From NCBI GenBank assembly GCA_001600455.1, contig BCKC01000001.1:6951418-7015417 (forward strand): a DNA stretch of 64,000 nucleotides, read 5' to 3'. This document shows, piece by piece, positions 11,687-22,088 of the stretch (positions within the stretch are counted from its first letter, which is position 1; each line of letters begins with the position of its first letter). The translations under genes were made by a program, and so were the position numbers. This DNA is from Endocalyx cinctus (Eukaryota > Ascomycota > Sordariomycetes > Amphisphaeriales > Apiosporaceae). The notes beneath the pieces are model-generated. The model was given only the letters and a program-made list of their open reading frames with translations, was not told the DNA's origin and did not search any database.

Positions 11687-13804
11687 TCACAAGTCGACTT
11701 CAACCACAGGTCCTGTGTAATGCTTCCTACCATTCACGAAGTACCACACAACCGCGAACAATGTCACGGCGCCAAATGTCAGCACATTGAAATTCATAGT
11801 TGCAGGCATTACTGGTGTTACGGGAGGCCAGAAGGACCAAAACCACAACAAGAGCAAGTACACGCAAGCAAAAACATTATTTACTATGCCCAAGACTCCC
11901 GAAATTCGCCACGGACCCCAGTGAAGACTTCCTGGTTCAACCCGGGTAACATCGGTATCGAATGGTTTTATACCATGTGGTTGTAACCGCCGCCAAAGAA
12001 GAAGAGAGCAACTGATGAAGTATGAGGCATATAGCCCGGCAATGCTCAAGTTGACGATGTTGTTAAACGCGACGCTCGAACCGAGTATAATGAGAGAGAG
12101 GAGGACGGAAACAATGGTGGTGAATGCTATGGTGTAAACCGGGATGGAAGTACGACGTTCAAGCCAGAGGAGAAGTCGGCAATTGGACTCACAGAGCTAG
12201 GTATATCCAATGGAACGCGTGCTTACTTTGGTAAAATGTCTCCAAAACGGAACAGCGCGGTCCCTGGAAAATGACCACAACATCCTTGACGAAGAAGCCA
12301 AAACGCCAACCGTACTGCATACACCTAAGGCGACGATGATGAAACCTATGGCAACGGCGCCAGAAGTGGAGCCTGTTCCGACCTGGAAAACATATAGGAA
12401 AGGGTACCCTATCGTTGCCTGGGATGCTATGACCGCATCCAAATCCCCAAGGCAAAACAGGTACGCAATCATCATTGCAAATCCTAGTACGCCATTGAGG
12501 ATGATGCTAATGACGATGGCGTGTGGAACCACAGTAGACGCATTTCTAATTTCCTCCGCCATCTGCACCAAAGATGTCTCATTGTCAGTCAAGTCGCAGA
12601 CCGTATTGGTTTACCTGAAGGTACTCACATGAACGGCCGAGTCAGCTCCTAAATATCCGGTCGCGGTGGTGGTTAGAACAACTGTGTATTTCTGTAGCGT
12701 CTTTCTAGGCACCACTAAACTTACCGATGAGAGAGAACACGGCAGCTGGCAACCCAACGAAGAAAGAAAGAGCTTGGGTCGGCCACTCCCCGAAATTGAC
12801 AAAAGTGGTAAAAAGGGATACGTTGCCATGGGGTGATAAATACACTAACGGGATCAGGACGGCGAAAAACCCGAACACGTGTGAAATTAGGATCAACCCC
12901 TCAAAATGTGCCAGGGTTTTGCTGGCAACGGTATTGATAAACACGGCAAAGGCAAGTACTGCCCAAAGAAAGAGAACAGTCTGCCACGGCTGAGGGCTAT
13001 ATTCTGACTTGATGAGGACGATGACACTCTGTAAGAGGCTTCCTATCAGATAAGCCGCGGAAGTGGTAACAGCTTGCCAGCCGGTAAAAGTCATCCAACC
13101 TACATCGTCATCAGCATCAGTTCAACTTGAAGAGGGGTGACATTCAGCCATACCGGTTATATAGCTCAAGAATCGTCTGGAGGAGTCAGGGGCCAACATG
13201 GCAACCCAGCTGCAGACGGCGCACGTTAGCAATTTTATGGCCGTCCGGAATCTCGTGTGAAGCTTACTGATATTGTCCGCCGGCAGTAGGCGCCCTATCC
13301 AATCATGAAATCAGCATAGGCCGAGACAGGTCAACAAAAAAATTCATCGACACCCACATGGAAGCCAATTCCGACAGCACCGAGAAGGTTGAGAGCGTAC
13401 CGGCCCAGACGATCAAGTATCCCCAAATGACGCCGGCCGGGCCGCCACTGCAACGGTCAGTAACGTGACACCAAGGTGGGTACTATGCCAGATCATACTT
13501 GAGTAAGCTTTGAGTTGAAACTCTTTTTGAGCCAGGTGTTAGTTGTCTCGTTCAATTGTTTAAAAAAATAAAAATCTAGCCTTTTGCGTAATACGAACAT
13601 TAACATTCCCTCCCAAGTGATCAGTACCGTGCAGGAGAAGCCCAAGATGGACATGAAGCCAAAATTGCGCTTCAAGACCGGCTTCTTTCCCAGTCGGATC
13701 AGGTCCCTGTCGTCCCTCGTGTAGTTGCTGTCGCTGGCGACATTTTCGGCGAGGCCATCAACGGGGATGGGTTTGAATCGGTTCTGAAGCTCTACGCTGC
13801 TCAT
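11687..13804 (-). CDS. Amino acid/GABA-choline type permease (APC superfamily)
   Basis: Predicted plasma-membrane amino acid permease of about 544 residues and 12 helices. Exons as read: 13599-13804, 13499-13522 (24-nt micro-exon), 13358-13447, 13268-13294, 13154-13209, 12725-13099, 12629-12648, 12227-12562 and about 11687-12187. Landmarks: NFGFMSILGFSCTVLITWEG (helix 1), NGGPAGVIWGYLIVWAG, the APTAGGQYHW motif, TGWQAVTTSAAYL, and the tail SFWPPVTPVMPATMNFNV. An upstream in-frame ATG at 13816 is an alternative start. The last junction is a problem. After HFTK a GTAAGC donor is followed within 30 and 39 bases by the only acceptors (12197 and 12188), both unusually short, and without splicing an in-frame TAG is read. 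The gene may therefore use a tiny intron or be damaged. It lies between two peptidase-like hydrolases, which suggests uptake of the amino acids they act on or release. Confidence 0.8.
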
Positions 13805-14279
13805 GTTTCGTGACATTTCTCTGGTGCTCTATAATACCGCTTCGTGTGCTTAATCTCGTAGACGAGGGACAATGCCGGATCGAAAAGAGAGATGTGGAGG
13901 GAACCAATACGAGGGGAAGAGATTAATCCCAGCCGCAACCACAGCAGAAGCAGGCTGTCTACGATAGCTGTCGGGGTATTCGGCGTTTTACCTTTATGGA
14001 GTATATGTCGTGTTACCAACATCTTCAAGGTACGCGTGTCAGATATGCACCTCTTCCAATCCGGTAGCCTGCTTGAAATCATTTTTTTCGTCGCATTATT
14101 AAATACGACTCTCACTGCAGCTCTGCGCAAGTTATGTTGTTGGTCATTTGATACATGAAGTTGATACTAGTTACGTGATACAACACATGCTAATTCTGGC
14201 TACCGTTCTTGCCCCCCCCCACATGACTCTTCAGTCCCATTGAACCCACATTTCGAATAGTTAGTCCAGTTCAACCTAA
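13805..14279. other. Intergenic spacer, likely permease 5' region and hydrolase 3' region
   Basis: Lies between the permease start and the end of the second hydrolase. Contains a C run (14212-14220). No domain is recognised in the short overlapping frames. Confidence 0.5.
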
Positions 14280-15270
14280 TCAGCGCAGAAATGCGGTTAG
14301 CTGCTGCATGTACTTCTCCCGCTGATCAACGTGGGCGAAGTGTGCGGCGTCTTCTAGCGTGATCCACTTGACCTTTTGAATGTGGTCAAAAAACGGCTGC
14401 ATTGCCACGTCTTGTGCCTCATCCTCTCTCCCGTTTAAGAGGAGAGTAGGGGCGGTAATCTTGCCCAGTTCCGGTATGCAGGTCCAATCACGCAGGGAGC
14501 CAGAGATATAGAGCTCGCTCGGACCGTACCTGGATGTTGTGGTAGGTAGTTAGCAATCGTTTTTCCCCAAGTCTGTCTAGGTGGCAGGGTACGAGACGGA
14601 CTCACATTGTCCCGTAGGTGGTCGGATCCTTGCTGAACCAGTCCAGGGCTGCCTGGACCTCCTTAGCAGGCCACGGCCGGGCAAGACTCAGGTGTCTCTT
14701 GTAGAAAACCTCGACGGCTTCTTGGTACTCGGCGCTTTCAAAGTCTAGGGTTTCCTCCGCTTTGTCGAGGACGTCCTGGACGTCTTGAGGCAACTGCTTC
14801 CGCAGCGCGGTAACACCTACTCGCCAGACATCCATGCTGGCCAAGCTGCTGGCGATGACAAGGCGTCGGAGATAAGGCGCGTTTGGCGAAGTCGCGGCCC
14901 AGACGGCGCCGAACATGCCGCCCCAAGAGTGGCCGTAAACATCGATAGGTCGCCCCTTCAAGCCCAGGTGGGAGATGAGATTGTCGAGCTCGTCGATGAA
15001 GAGTTTTGGCGTCCAAAACTGCTCATCGCCATTTCTTTCCGGTAGGTGAGTGGACTGGCCGTTGCCGATCTGATCGTAGAAAACGAGGGGCGTCGATGGC
15101 GCAAGATCTGTAAGGGGGAGCAGGTACTCGTGGCATGCACCCGGCCCCCCGTGCAGGATTATCAGGGGCGTCTGCTTGTCGACTATAAGGTCGCCGACGA
15201 CTTTGTACCAGGTCTTACAGGGCGACGAAAGGCCCGGCACCTTGAACTCGGCAATCCCCTCGGTTATCAT
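14280..15270 (-). CDS. Proline iminopeptidase-like alpha/beta hydrolase (copy B)
   Basis: Predicted 304-residue paralogue of the hydrolase at 8708-9713, with the same two-exon structure and intron position (exons 14606-15270 and 14280-14529). HGGPG is at residues 40-44. The nucleophile elbow is the regular G-H-S-W-G-G with Ser115. The Asp loop reads LLLNGREDEAQD and the His region AAHFAHVDQREK. The intron falls in the same codon context (T-M/I then the GPSE block) in both copies, so they arose by duplication. The divergence is large, and only copy A has the Cys at the elbow, so they may handle different substrates. A cytosolic location is inferred from the lack of a signal peptide. Whether the group is a true peptidase or an amidase acting on a cluster product cannot be told from sequence. 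Confidence 0.88.
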
Positions 15271-16145
15271 ATTGATGATAGAGATTAGAACGACTTATCG
15301 TTGACTGACTTTCTCTATCTTAGGCTTTCCAAACTGGGAGCGATGGAGTTTGATGGAAGTCGGTGTGCTGAGTAGGAGTAGCTACCTACTAACATACCAT
15401 CAACTCGACTCTTGTTCTAAGTTGCTTTTATCACCCTTTTTTTGTTTGCTGTTCGCCTCGGAAAGGGAGAGCGGGGTAAGTCTCCCTAAAGTACCCAGTC
15501 CTCGTATGCCCCAAATCACAAGCATGCGTGTTATACAAGTGCATACATATGTAGTTGGTAATAATGTGAGTTGTAGTGTCAGGAAAGCAGTACATGTACC
15601 TAACCTACATACGGATGACTACCTAGTAGGTACGTATATGTACGTGCTAGTGGGGTCTTAATAGAGGAGCTAAGAAAGTAAAGTACCATTACTGCATATA
15701 ACTGTTAGATTTAAGTCAATTCTGATGATGTGAAGTAAATTAATGTGTTCTTGTTGTTCTACCCGGATGGCTACATGGATAATTATGTTTCATTCTCCTC
15801 TCAGCCCCCAACCATATTTATGTTTTCCTTCTAGAGTGGTTGGAAAGTACGTAGTGTAACTTTGAGGTTCAAGTGAGGTTAGGTATTTGCTAGCTGAGCG
15901 GTGAGGGGCAACGCCGAGATTTATGCCACCCTTTGATTAGATTAATGGATCACGAAGGGGGTGCCTTAAGCCTCAAGGGAAACAGTAGTACCCCAATACA
16001 AACAGGAATTAAATACACGCGTCAGTTTCTGTGTATCCTCTGAATTGACATTCCCATAGTATCTCACGCTTATGACTACACGTACCTTTTCTGTTACAAC
16101 ACGATAACAACTCTTGTCAGTTTCTTACTTTTCCTTTATCCAGTC
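15271..16145. other. Divergent intergenic region between hydrolase B and the O-methyltransferase
   Basis: The two genes point away from each other, so this 0.87-kb spacer should hold both promoters. It is AT-rich with GTAC/GTAGGT-like repeats near 15600-15640. No operator can be assigned. Confidence 0.5.
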
Positions 16146-17817
16146 ATGTCTATAGAGGAGTCCGAGAATCTTCCCGACATTCCGGGAGTCTCGAAAGCCC
16201 TCGATCAGGTGACATCCGAGGGAAAAGAATTCCTGAACGGCTATCCCGAAGCTCGTCGAAAATTGGTGAATGCGGCCAGAGATCTTGCGGCGGCAGCCGA
16301 AAGCCCAGTAGAATCGCTTCTATTCCACACTTGGGCACTGGTATGAACATCATTATAATACATAATACAAGCCTTTTACGATTAGTCTGAGTATAACTAA
16401 TATCTCTCCGTGATTTCCAAACTTAAGCCAACTCGGACAGTCGCAGCACGTATCGCTGTGGATCTGAAAATTTTTGAAACGGCAGTACAGGACGGGGGTC
16501 GGTCGAAGACGAACGACGAATTCGCAGCACCAACGGGAGCCTCTCCGGCCCTTGTAAAGCGTATAACTCGGGCTTGTGTTTCAATGCACATGCTAGACGA
16601 GCAAGGAGCTGGACTTTACGTGCCAAATCGACTGACCCATTTGTTGTCCCGTCCTGGATTCGTGGGGAGTATCATTCACCTGTGTGTTTATATCTTGTTT
16701 TTTTATTGCACTCTTATGATGAACAATAAGGATCTTATAGCTAACGCATTTGGAACAACCAAAAAAAAACACAGCTTCGACATCACCCAGTTGGCATTTT
16801 CTCAAATGCCGGCCTACTTTAGGGAAACCGGATTTCAAAATCCCGAGAATTCTCTGGATGGGCCGTTTCAATATGCCCACGCTAATAAGAACGCATCAGC
16901 CTTCGAATGGTTAACTGCGCACCCAGACGTATTCGAAGCCTTCCACGGTTACGTACACGCACTCAGAAAGCACCGTCCCGACTGGACCGAGATGTACCCC
17001 GTCCGGGATCGCCTGGTGCAAGGGCTAAAGCTTGAAGGTGATTCTTCCGTCTTCGTCGACATTGGCGGCGGCATCGGTCAACTGTTGAAGGATTTCCAAA
17101 CCGACGTGCCCGAATACAAGGGTAGACTCGTGCTTCAAGAAATCCCCGAGGTGGTTGCCAGTGCGATCGTAGGAAAGGACGGTGGAATAGAATTGCAGGT
17201 TCACGACTTCTTCACCCCGCAACCCATCAAGGGCGCGCGCGTTTATTTCATGCGATCGTGCCTCCACGACTGGCCGGACGAGCAATGCAGCATCATCCTT
17301 CGGCATCTCAAGGACGCCATGGAACCGGGTTATTCGAAAGTCCTAATCAGCGATTCCATATGTTAAATATTTTTCCTTTCCGTTTTTCCCCCTTTCCACT
17401 AATCAATAACTGTCTATGCCTTGAGACCAATGTAACCCCCCACCCCTCTCCCTTTCTTCCTTTCCCTCGATCACTCCGTTCTTTGTGAGAATGGAAATAT
17501 GGAACCTCTATTATTATTATATTTTTTTTTTCAAATGAAAAAAAAAAAAAAGAAAAAAAGAAAAGAAAAGAAAGAAAGAAAGAAATAAAAGAGAAGAAAG
17601 GTCTAATTCCGAAATCTGTGCAAAGATTGTGGCCGATGAGCATGCGGCATGGCAACACATATCTCTCGACTTGTTTATGATGGCTTAGTTGTTAGCCCAA
17701 GAACGGACCGAGAGCGAGTGGTACGCGCTTGTCCAAAGCTGCGGCTTAGAGATTACGGGAATTTACAATAAAGGCGAAGGGAACGAGGGTGTTATTGAGA
17801 TCGTACTGAATCAATGA
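16146..17817 (+). pseudogene. O-methyltransferase, C-terminus disrupted
   Basis: S-adenosylmethionine-dependent O-methyltransferase of the fungal/plant COMT-like class. Exons 16146-16340, 16428-16681 and 16775 to about 17360 join cleanly. They give a dimerisation/winged-helix N-terminus, the SAM-binding motif VFVDIGGGIG (residues about 243-251) and the catalytic-His block LHDWPDE (His314). The domain should continue directly after LISDSI. The matching tail (VADEHAAWQHISLDLFMMA...) is found only at 17629-17817, after about 265 bases of low-complexity A- and T-rich sequence. No GT-AG pair joins them in frame: the one available pair shifts the frame. The tail also has an in-frame TAG at 17686-17688. 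If translated as is, the protein would stop at codon TAA 17364-17366. I call it a recent pseudogene; an alternative is an assembly or sequencing error. It would have methylated a hydroxylated small molecule. Confidence 0.75.
17500..17600. repeat. Low-complexity T-rich/A-rich tract inside the O-methyltransferase
   Basis: A TATTATTATTATA-like segment, a T run, then a long purine tract of A with GAAA and GAAAG units. It separates the body of the methyltransferase from its C-terminal coding segment. Confidence 0.8.
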
Positions 17818-18494
17818 GAGGGAGTTTCTGTGAGCTTGAGAAAATGGCAGTCGGGGTTAGCGTGGAGGACCTAGTTGGAGCTCCTAAATCATGGTGTGTT
17901 TAAGAACTGCGTGCGCTATGTGGTGCAGCATTAAAAGTATAGTTGATCATCAATATCAGTGCAGTACATCAAGACGAACTTCGTTTCAAGACAGGTGTTT
18001 GGAAGTGAAATAATTACTGGAAATATTGTATTTGGAGTGTACCGGTACATAATATTTGTCCTCGGTATAAAGATATCATGGCGGTCAACGCAAGTCCACG
18101 CCAATCGCTGCTTTTACAGATCAAATGCCAAGCTGCTCACCTCCCCGACTTGAAACTAATCTTCTTAGATTAATTAGGGATTAAGTATTGTTATATTATC
18201 CCTTTACTGGATGTCCTAAAGATATAGGTTTAAAAGGGATTAAAAAGGTAGTATTAAAATGTCTTTTGAGTATAAGTTTTTATAAAACTAAAGACTTTTC
18301 TTCAACGTAAATATAGTTTAAATTTTAACTTAGAAAAGGAGAAGGTGTTATCCTCTCCGGCGGGATCGACTATATAGTTCTCATTTCAGAAACGTAAAAC
18401 TGTGTGAAATAAGAATCTCAAACTTGTTGTGCGCGTGCTGACCGGGAATTTCGTCTTGGGAACTTTATCGAGATCCATCGGCGCAAAGTTCGTA
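17818..18494. other. Intergenic, no gene recognised
   Basis: AT-rich; very AT-rich at 18150-18340. The true 5' end of the transporter relic may lie in the last 100 bases but no convincing first exon was found. Confidence 0.45.
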
Positions 18495-20543
18495 CCCACC
18501 AGTGAGTGAAATTGATGACATTCAATCTCGCGCGGTTCGGTGTTGCGGCTACCTGGCGTAAGTTCCCTCTCATTTCCATCTGGTTTCCTTCGACTAATTT
18601 AATTCAACCAAGAGAACTACATCCAAAACCCTCCCGGAAATCCGCTACTCCCTGACGCACTGGGGCTCGGACAGTCGACGGCGACGACTATTCAAAGTGC
18701 ATTTCTTGTTTTTCTCTTACATTACACCGTTTCTGTTTGCTGTCGTGTCGGGCGGTTACCTCGGCCGCTACAAGAACATGCTCGTCAGCCTTTCGTAAGG
18801 CTTCCCTAAAAGCTCCTCACCACCGCTGTCGAAGAGTAAGGGGCTGATTTCAGAAACAAAAACGAAACCTAGATTGATAATTATCGGCTACGTCGTACTC
18901 ACAGTGACATCCGTTCCAAACTCCTTATCAAGGGATGCTGGCCTGGTGGGATTCGTCGTGGCTATCGTCCTCGTTGGGTTGGGCCAAGGAGGACTGTCGG
19001 CGACGATGTATCCATTCATAGGTAAGTAGGGCGGACTTCTAGTATTCGTCGCAGAGCTTTGCTAAACTTATTGCAGCTGACCAGATTCCCGAATTGTGTC
19101 ATCGGGTTAATCATAATAAGGCGGGTGAACTTGTGGTCATTTGTTGCTACAGTATGGCCGATATGAGAGAAAACATATGTATAATGAGGTCTAATTATTA
19201 AACTATTCTATTGACTACAGTACGGTATGTTGAATGACTTATATACACGAAGTAAAGGGGTTGTTTCCAGTACAATTTGTATGGTGGAGTACCCTAAATT
19301 AGCGTGTATGGTGTATGTTATGCGCGGCCATGTTGTAATATCATCCCTGCGCAACATCATTGACCGGAAGCTGACCGTCCAATACGTCTTCAACGGCTAC
19401 TACTGGTATACTCAACACCACCCGAGTATTTCTTGTGGTCTTAGCGTCACTAATCAACTCGTCTAGGATGGTCAACATCGCCTCTCTTTCGGTCATCGCT
19501 ACTACTCTGATAGAGAAACATGTCAACTTCTGGGTAGCATTCCTTCTGCCCACGGGAACTTTCATACTCGCCATCATACCCGTGTTAGTATAGAGCAAAC
19601 ATCTTAGTATGCAGCTACCACCATCCAGCGTAATGCGCTCCCCTATTGATACTCGATAACTAGTCAAACTCCCACCCCAGGGAATCGCGCTGTCCCACGC
19701 AAGCGAGATCATTGCGATTGCTTGTAAATCGGGCTTCAAGCTGTCTGCGGCGGACCCGGATGTTCAATTAAGCCACAAAGGTCGCAGTGTCGAGTGGACG
19801 GCCGCTTTCGTGAACGAGTTGAGACGTAATCTTCGTGGCTGCCGTACCATCCTGTTCTTCGTCGTATTCTGGCTTTGCTACAACCAGACCTCCAACAACC
19901 TCGTTTCGCAGGCGGGGCAGACGGAGCAGAAGGGCATATCCAACGACACCATCCAGTCGCTCAACCCGACCGCTTGCATAGTCATCTTCCCGCTTCTTCG
20001 CCGCCGCCGGATACTGCACGGCCCCATCCTGCGTATATCGATTACTTTCGTCTTCATAGCGGCGGAGATAGCGTACGCCGCCGGCTTGCAGCAGTTCATT
20101 CCCGTGGGCCGTGTTTTAAATACCCCCTCGAGTGCCCCGCTGCCACGGGCGACAGCGGCCATGTCGCGAGACCTAACGAGGTCAACATATGGCTCCAGAC
20201 CCCGCTGTACTTCCTGCTCGCTGTCGAGGAGATACTGAACCTCATCGCGCTGAATGAGTACACATACTCGGAGGCTCCGTCGTCCTCCGAGTCGACGGTG
20301 CAAGCCGTCCAGCAACTAGCTGCGGCCGTCCGGTCGGCGCTCGGACTAGCTGTGTCGCCGGTGTCTAGGAACCCTTTCCTTGTCATCTTGTATGCCAGCC
20401 TCGCAGGTACCATGGGCATATCCATGGTCATTTTCTGGGCGGCCTTTCGAAAATATGATGCTGAATATGAGAATGGCGGGAGCAATAAGGTCGCTTCTAC
20501 TGATTCTGCTAGTGTAAGCGTCGAGAAGAAAGACGAATGTTAG
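18495..20543 (+). pseudogene. POT/PTR2-family peptide transporter, broken by frameshifts and a solo LTR
   Basis: Proton-coupled oligopeptide transporter. Recognisable blocks in order: LARFGVAATW, QNYIQNPPGN, LGLGQSTATTIQSAF, SYITPFLFAVVSGGYLGRYK, VGLGQGGLSATMYPFI, ADQIPE, DRKLTVQYVFNGYYW, MVNIASLSVIATTLIEKHV, LPPQGIALSHASEII, FFVVFWLCYNQTSNNLVSQA, GISNDTIQSLNP, GPCFKYPLEC, NIWLQTPLYFLLAVEEILN. Between them are normal GT-AG introns. Three lesions are seen: one surplus base near 18714 (between SAF-LVF and SYITP), a 215-bp LTR at 19142-19356, and a frame change near 20100 just before GPCFKYP. A few residues expected after IVIFP are also missing. The start is not resolved. The intact ancestor would have imported di/tripeptides at the plasma membrane, fitting the hydrolases nearby. 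Confidence 0.85.
19137..19361. mobile_element. Solo LTR, 215 bp, with 5-bp target site duplication
   Basis: The insert 19142-19356 begins TGTTGCTAC and ends GCGCAACA, giving the TGTTG/CAACA inverted ends of an LTR. It is flanked on both sides by TCATT (19137-19141 and 19357-19361), a 5-bp duplication as made by LTR-retrotransposon integrases. Removing the LTR and one TCATT joins GELVV-I to DRKLTVQ in frame, so the insertion point is exact. It differs in sequence and length from the LTR remnant at 11103-11242. Confidence 0.85.
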
Positions 20544-21732
20544 ATAAGTCTCGGGCAGCTTGCATATTACGGTTGAAGTAGATTGTATTATGTTTCTCAA
20601 GACAAGAATAGATGCATAAATCGAAGGGCCAGGACAGGGAATCGAACGAGCGAGACGCCAAAATCCTCTGGACAAGATTCTCTCGACGAGTTCGAGAATG
20701 TGGAGGTGCTAGCGAGATCGAGAATAGCGAGAGGCGCCGGAAAGGTATCTAGAGCGAGAAAAACTCGATTGAGAGGGCTAGGGGGGAGAGAGGGCGTCGC
20801 ATATAGTGGGGATTGGTACTGGGAATGGGTTAAGGTTAAGGAAAGTTTTCTGACTTAACAAAAGCTTTTTTTAAAAAACAGATAAATCCCATTTATTAGT
20901 TCGTATAATTATTATGCTGAATTTGTCAAGAAATACCTAGTAGACGGTTAAACCGGTTTTGGTGATTCTCCTGAGCACCTATAAGCACGTTCTGAGTAGT
21001 ATCTAAGTAGTGCCTGAGTAAAGCAGCGACGGACTGAACTGTTGACCAGGGTAGGTGAGGGTAACTTTCGGGTGTGATAGCAGGGTGAAATATATTGCAC
21101 GTTTTCAAAACTGCGGAGGCGCTTCAAACAATCTCAGTCAGACAATTCACCGAATTATTTTAGTCACCTGCTTATAGCTATCAACTAGGTAAGTATCTTA
21201 AGTAGAAAACGTTTATATAATTCAACGATAGGCTCTTGCCTTATAGCCAAATAGAATAGAGAAGTCAAGAAGTAATAAAGTAGTTATTCAGCTCTTAAAC
21301 TAAACTGTCATTACAGTACCAACTTCTGTTTAGGTGGCTATACCCCATTCACTTGCAGAATCCTAACCTAGAGCGCTCCTGAGTCTATGCCTCAATGGCC
21401 GAAGCACCCTCCGATCCATAACACCCACGTTTTACAATGCATTGACTAGAAAGCAAACAAACGTGAGTCACCAAATTCATTGTAGAATAAGAATGAATAC
21501 AATGGAGAAGAATAGCCTTCACAATAGACCGTTCCTAAATATAGACAATGTATATACTTCATGATGCATGGGTAGTCTACTTGTTGAATGCATAGCTGCG
21601 TTGTAATTGGTTAATACTTGGGAGGCTCACGTATTTGTTCATTGTTGAAAATATATTAACTTCACTCCTCGTGTTTGCTCAGCGAGCTATACGTCGAGTG
21701 AATCAATATATATGCGAGATTTCTATATTAAC

Positions 21733-21793
21733 TTCACCATTGTACTGAACTAATTTGGTCAGATGCCTAAAAACGAAAAATAACAATGGTGAA
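21733..21793. repeat. 11-bp inverted repeat
   Basis: TTCACCATTGT at 21733-21743 and its exact reverse complement ACAATGGTGAA at 21783-21793, separated by 39 bases. It lies about 300 bases upstream of the F-box gene start; a protein-binding site is possible but unproven. Confidence 0.6.
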
Positions 21794-21864
21794 TATTAAC
21801 CCATTGTTTAATGTCGTTACGTTTTCCTACCAAGACCAGAGTATTTATTCTCAGGTTGTTCCCT

Positions 21865-21930
21865 CTATTTTTCACTTTCTTTTTTTTTTTTCTTCTTCAT
21901 CATCATCTTCTTCCTCAATCATCTTCTCTT
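21865..21930 (+). promoter_or_regulatory. Pyrimidine-rich core-promoter tract upstream of the F-box gene
   Basis: A run of T/C (including an 11-base T run and TCTTCTTC units) about 160 bases before the ATG at 22089. CT-rich tracts close to transcription starts are typical of filamentous fungal promoters. No TATA box is obvious nearby. Confidence 0.35.
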
Positions 21931-22088
21931 TTCCATAAGTAAAGAGCTGATATAGTGAAAAGGTTTTAGGAAATCTATTAATCCATAACCACTCACATAC
22001 CATCTTCTCTTCATTAATACGTCCTTCCTTCATTACACCCTACAGTGTGATACTACATTTATCAATCTACACAACTTCGAGAATCAAG

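Larger units (their letters stand above)
20544..22088. other. Intergenic, with F-box gene promoter at the right end
   Basis: AT-rich. Contains an 11-bp perfect inverted repeat (21733-21743 and 21783-21793) and a long pyrimidine tract (about 21865-21930), which is common upstream of fungal start sites. Short frames at 20583-20858 are basic and low complexity, with no domain. Confidence 0.5.

Noticed and set aside
17364..17628. A normal intron within the O-methyltransferase
   Set aside because: The GTTAAA donor at 17362 with the AAAG acceptor shifts the frame and gives an early stop; no other pair works.
20638..20700. GGGAATCGAACGAGCGAG, resembling the T-arm of a minus-strand tRNA
   Set aside because: No A box, acceptor stem or D-arm could be fitted upstream on the minus strand.
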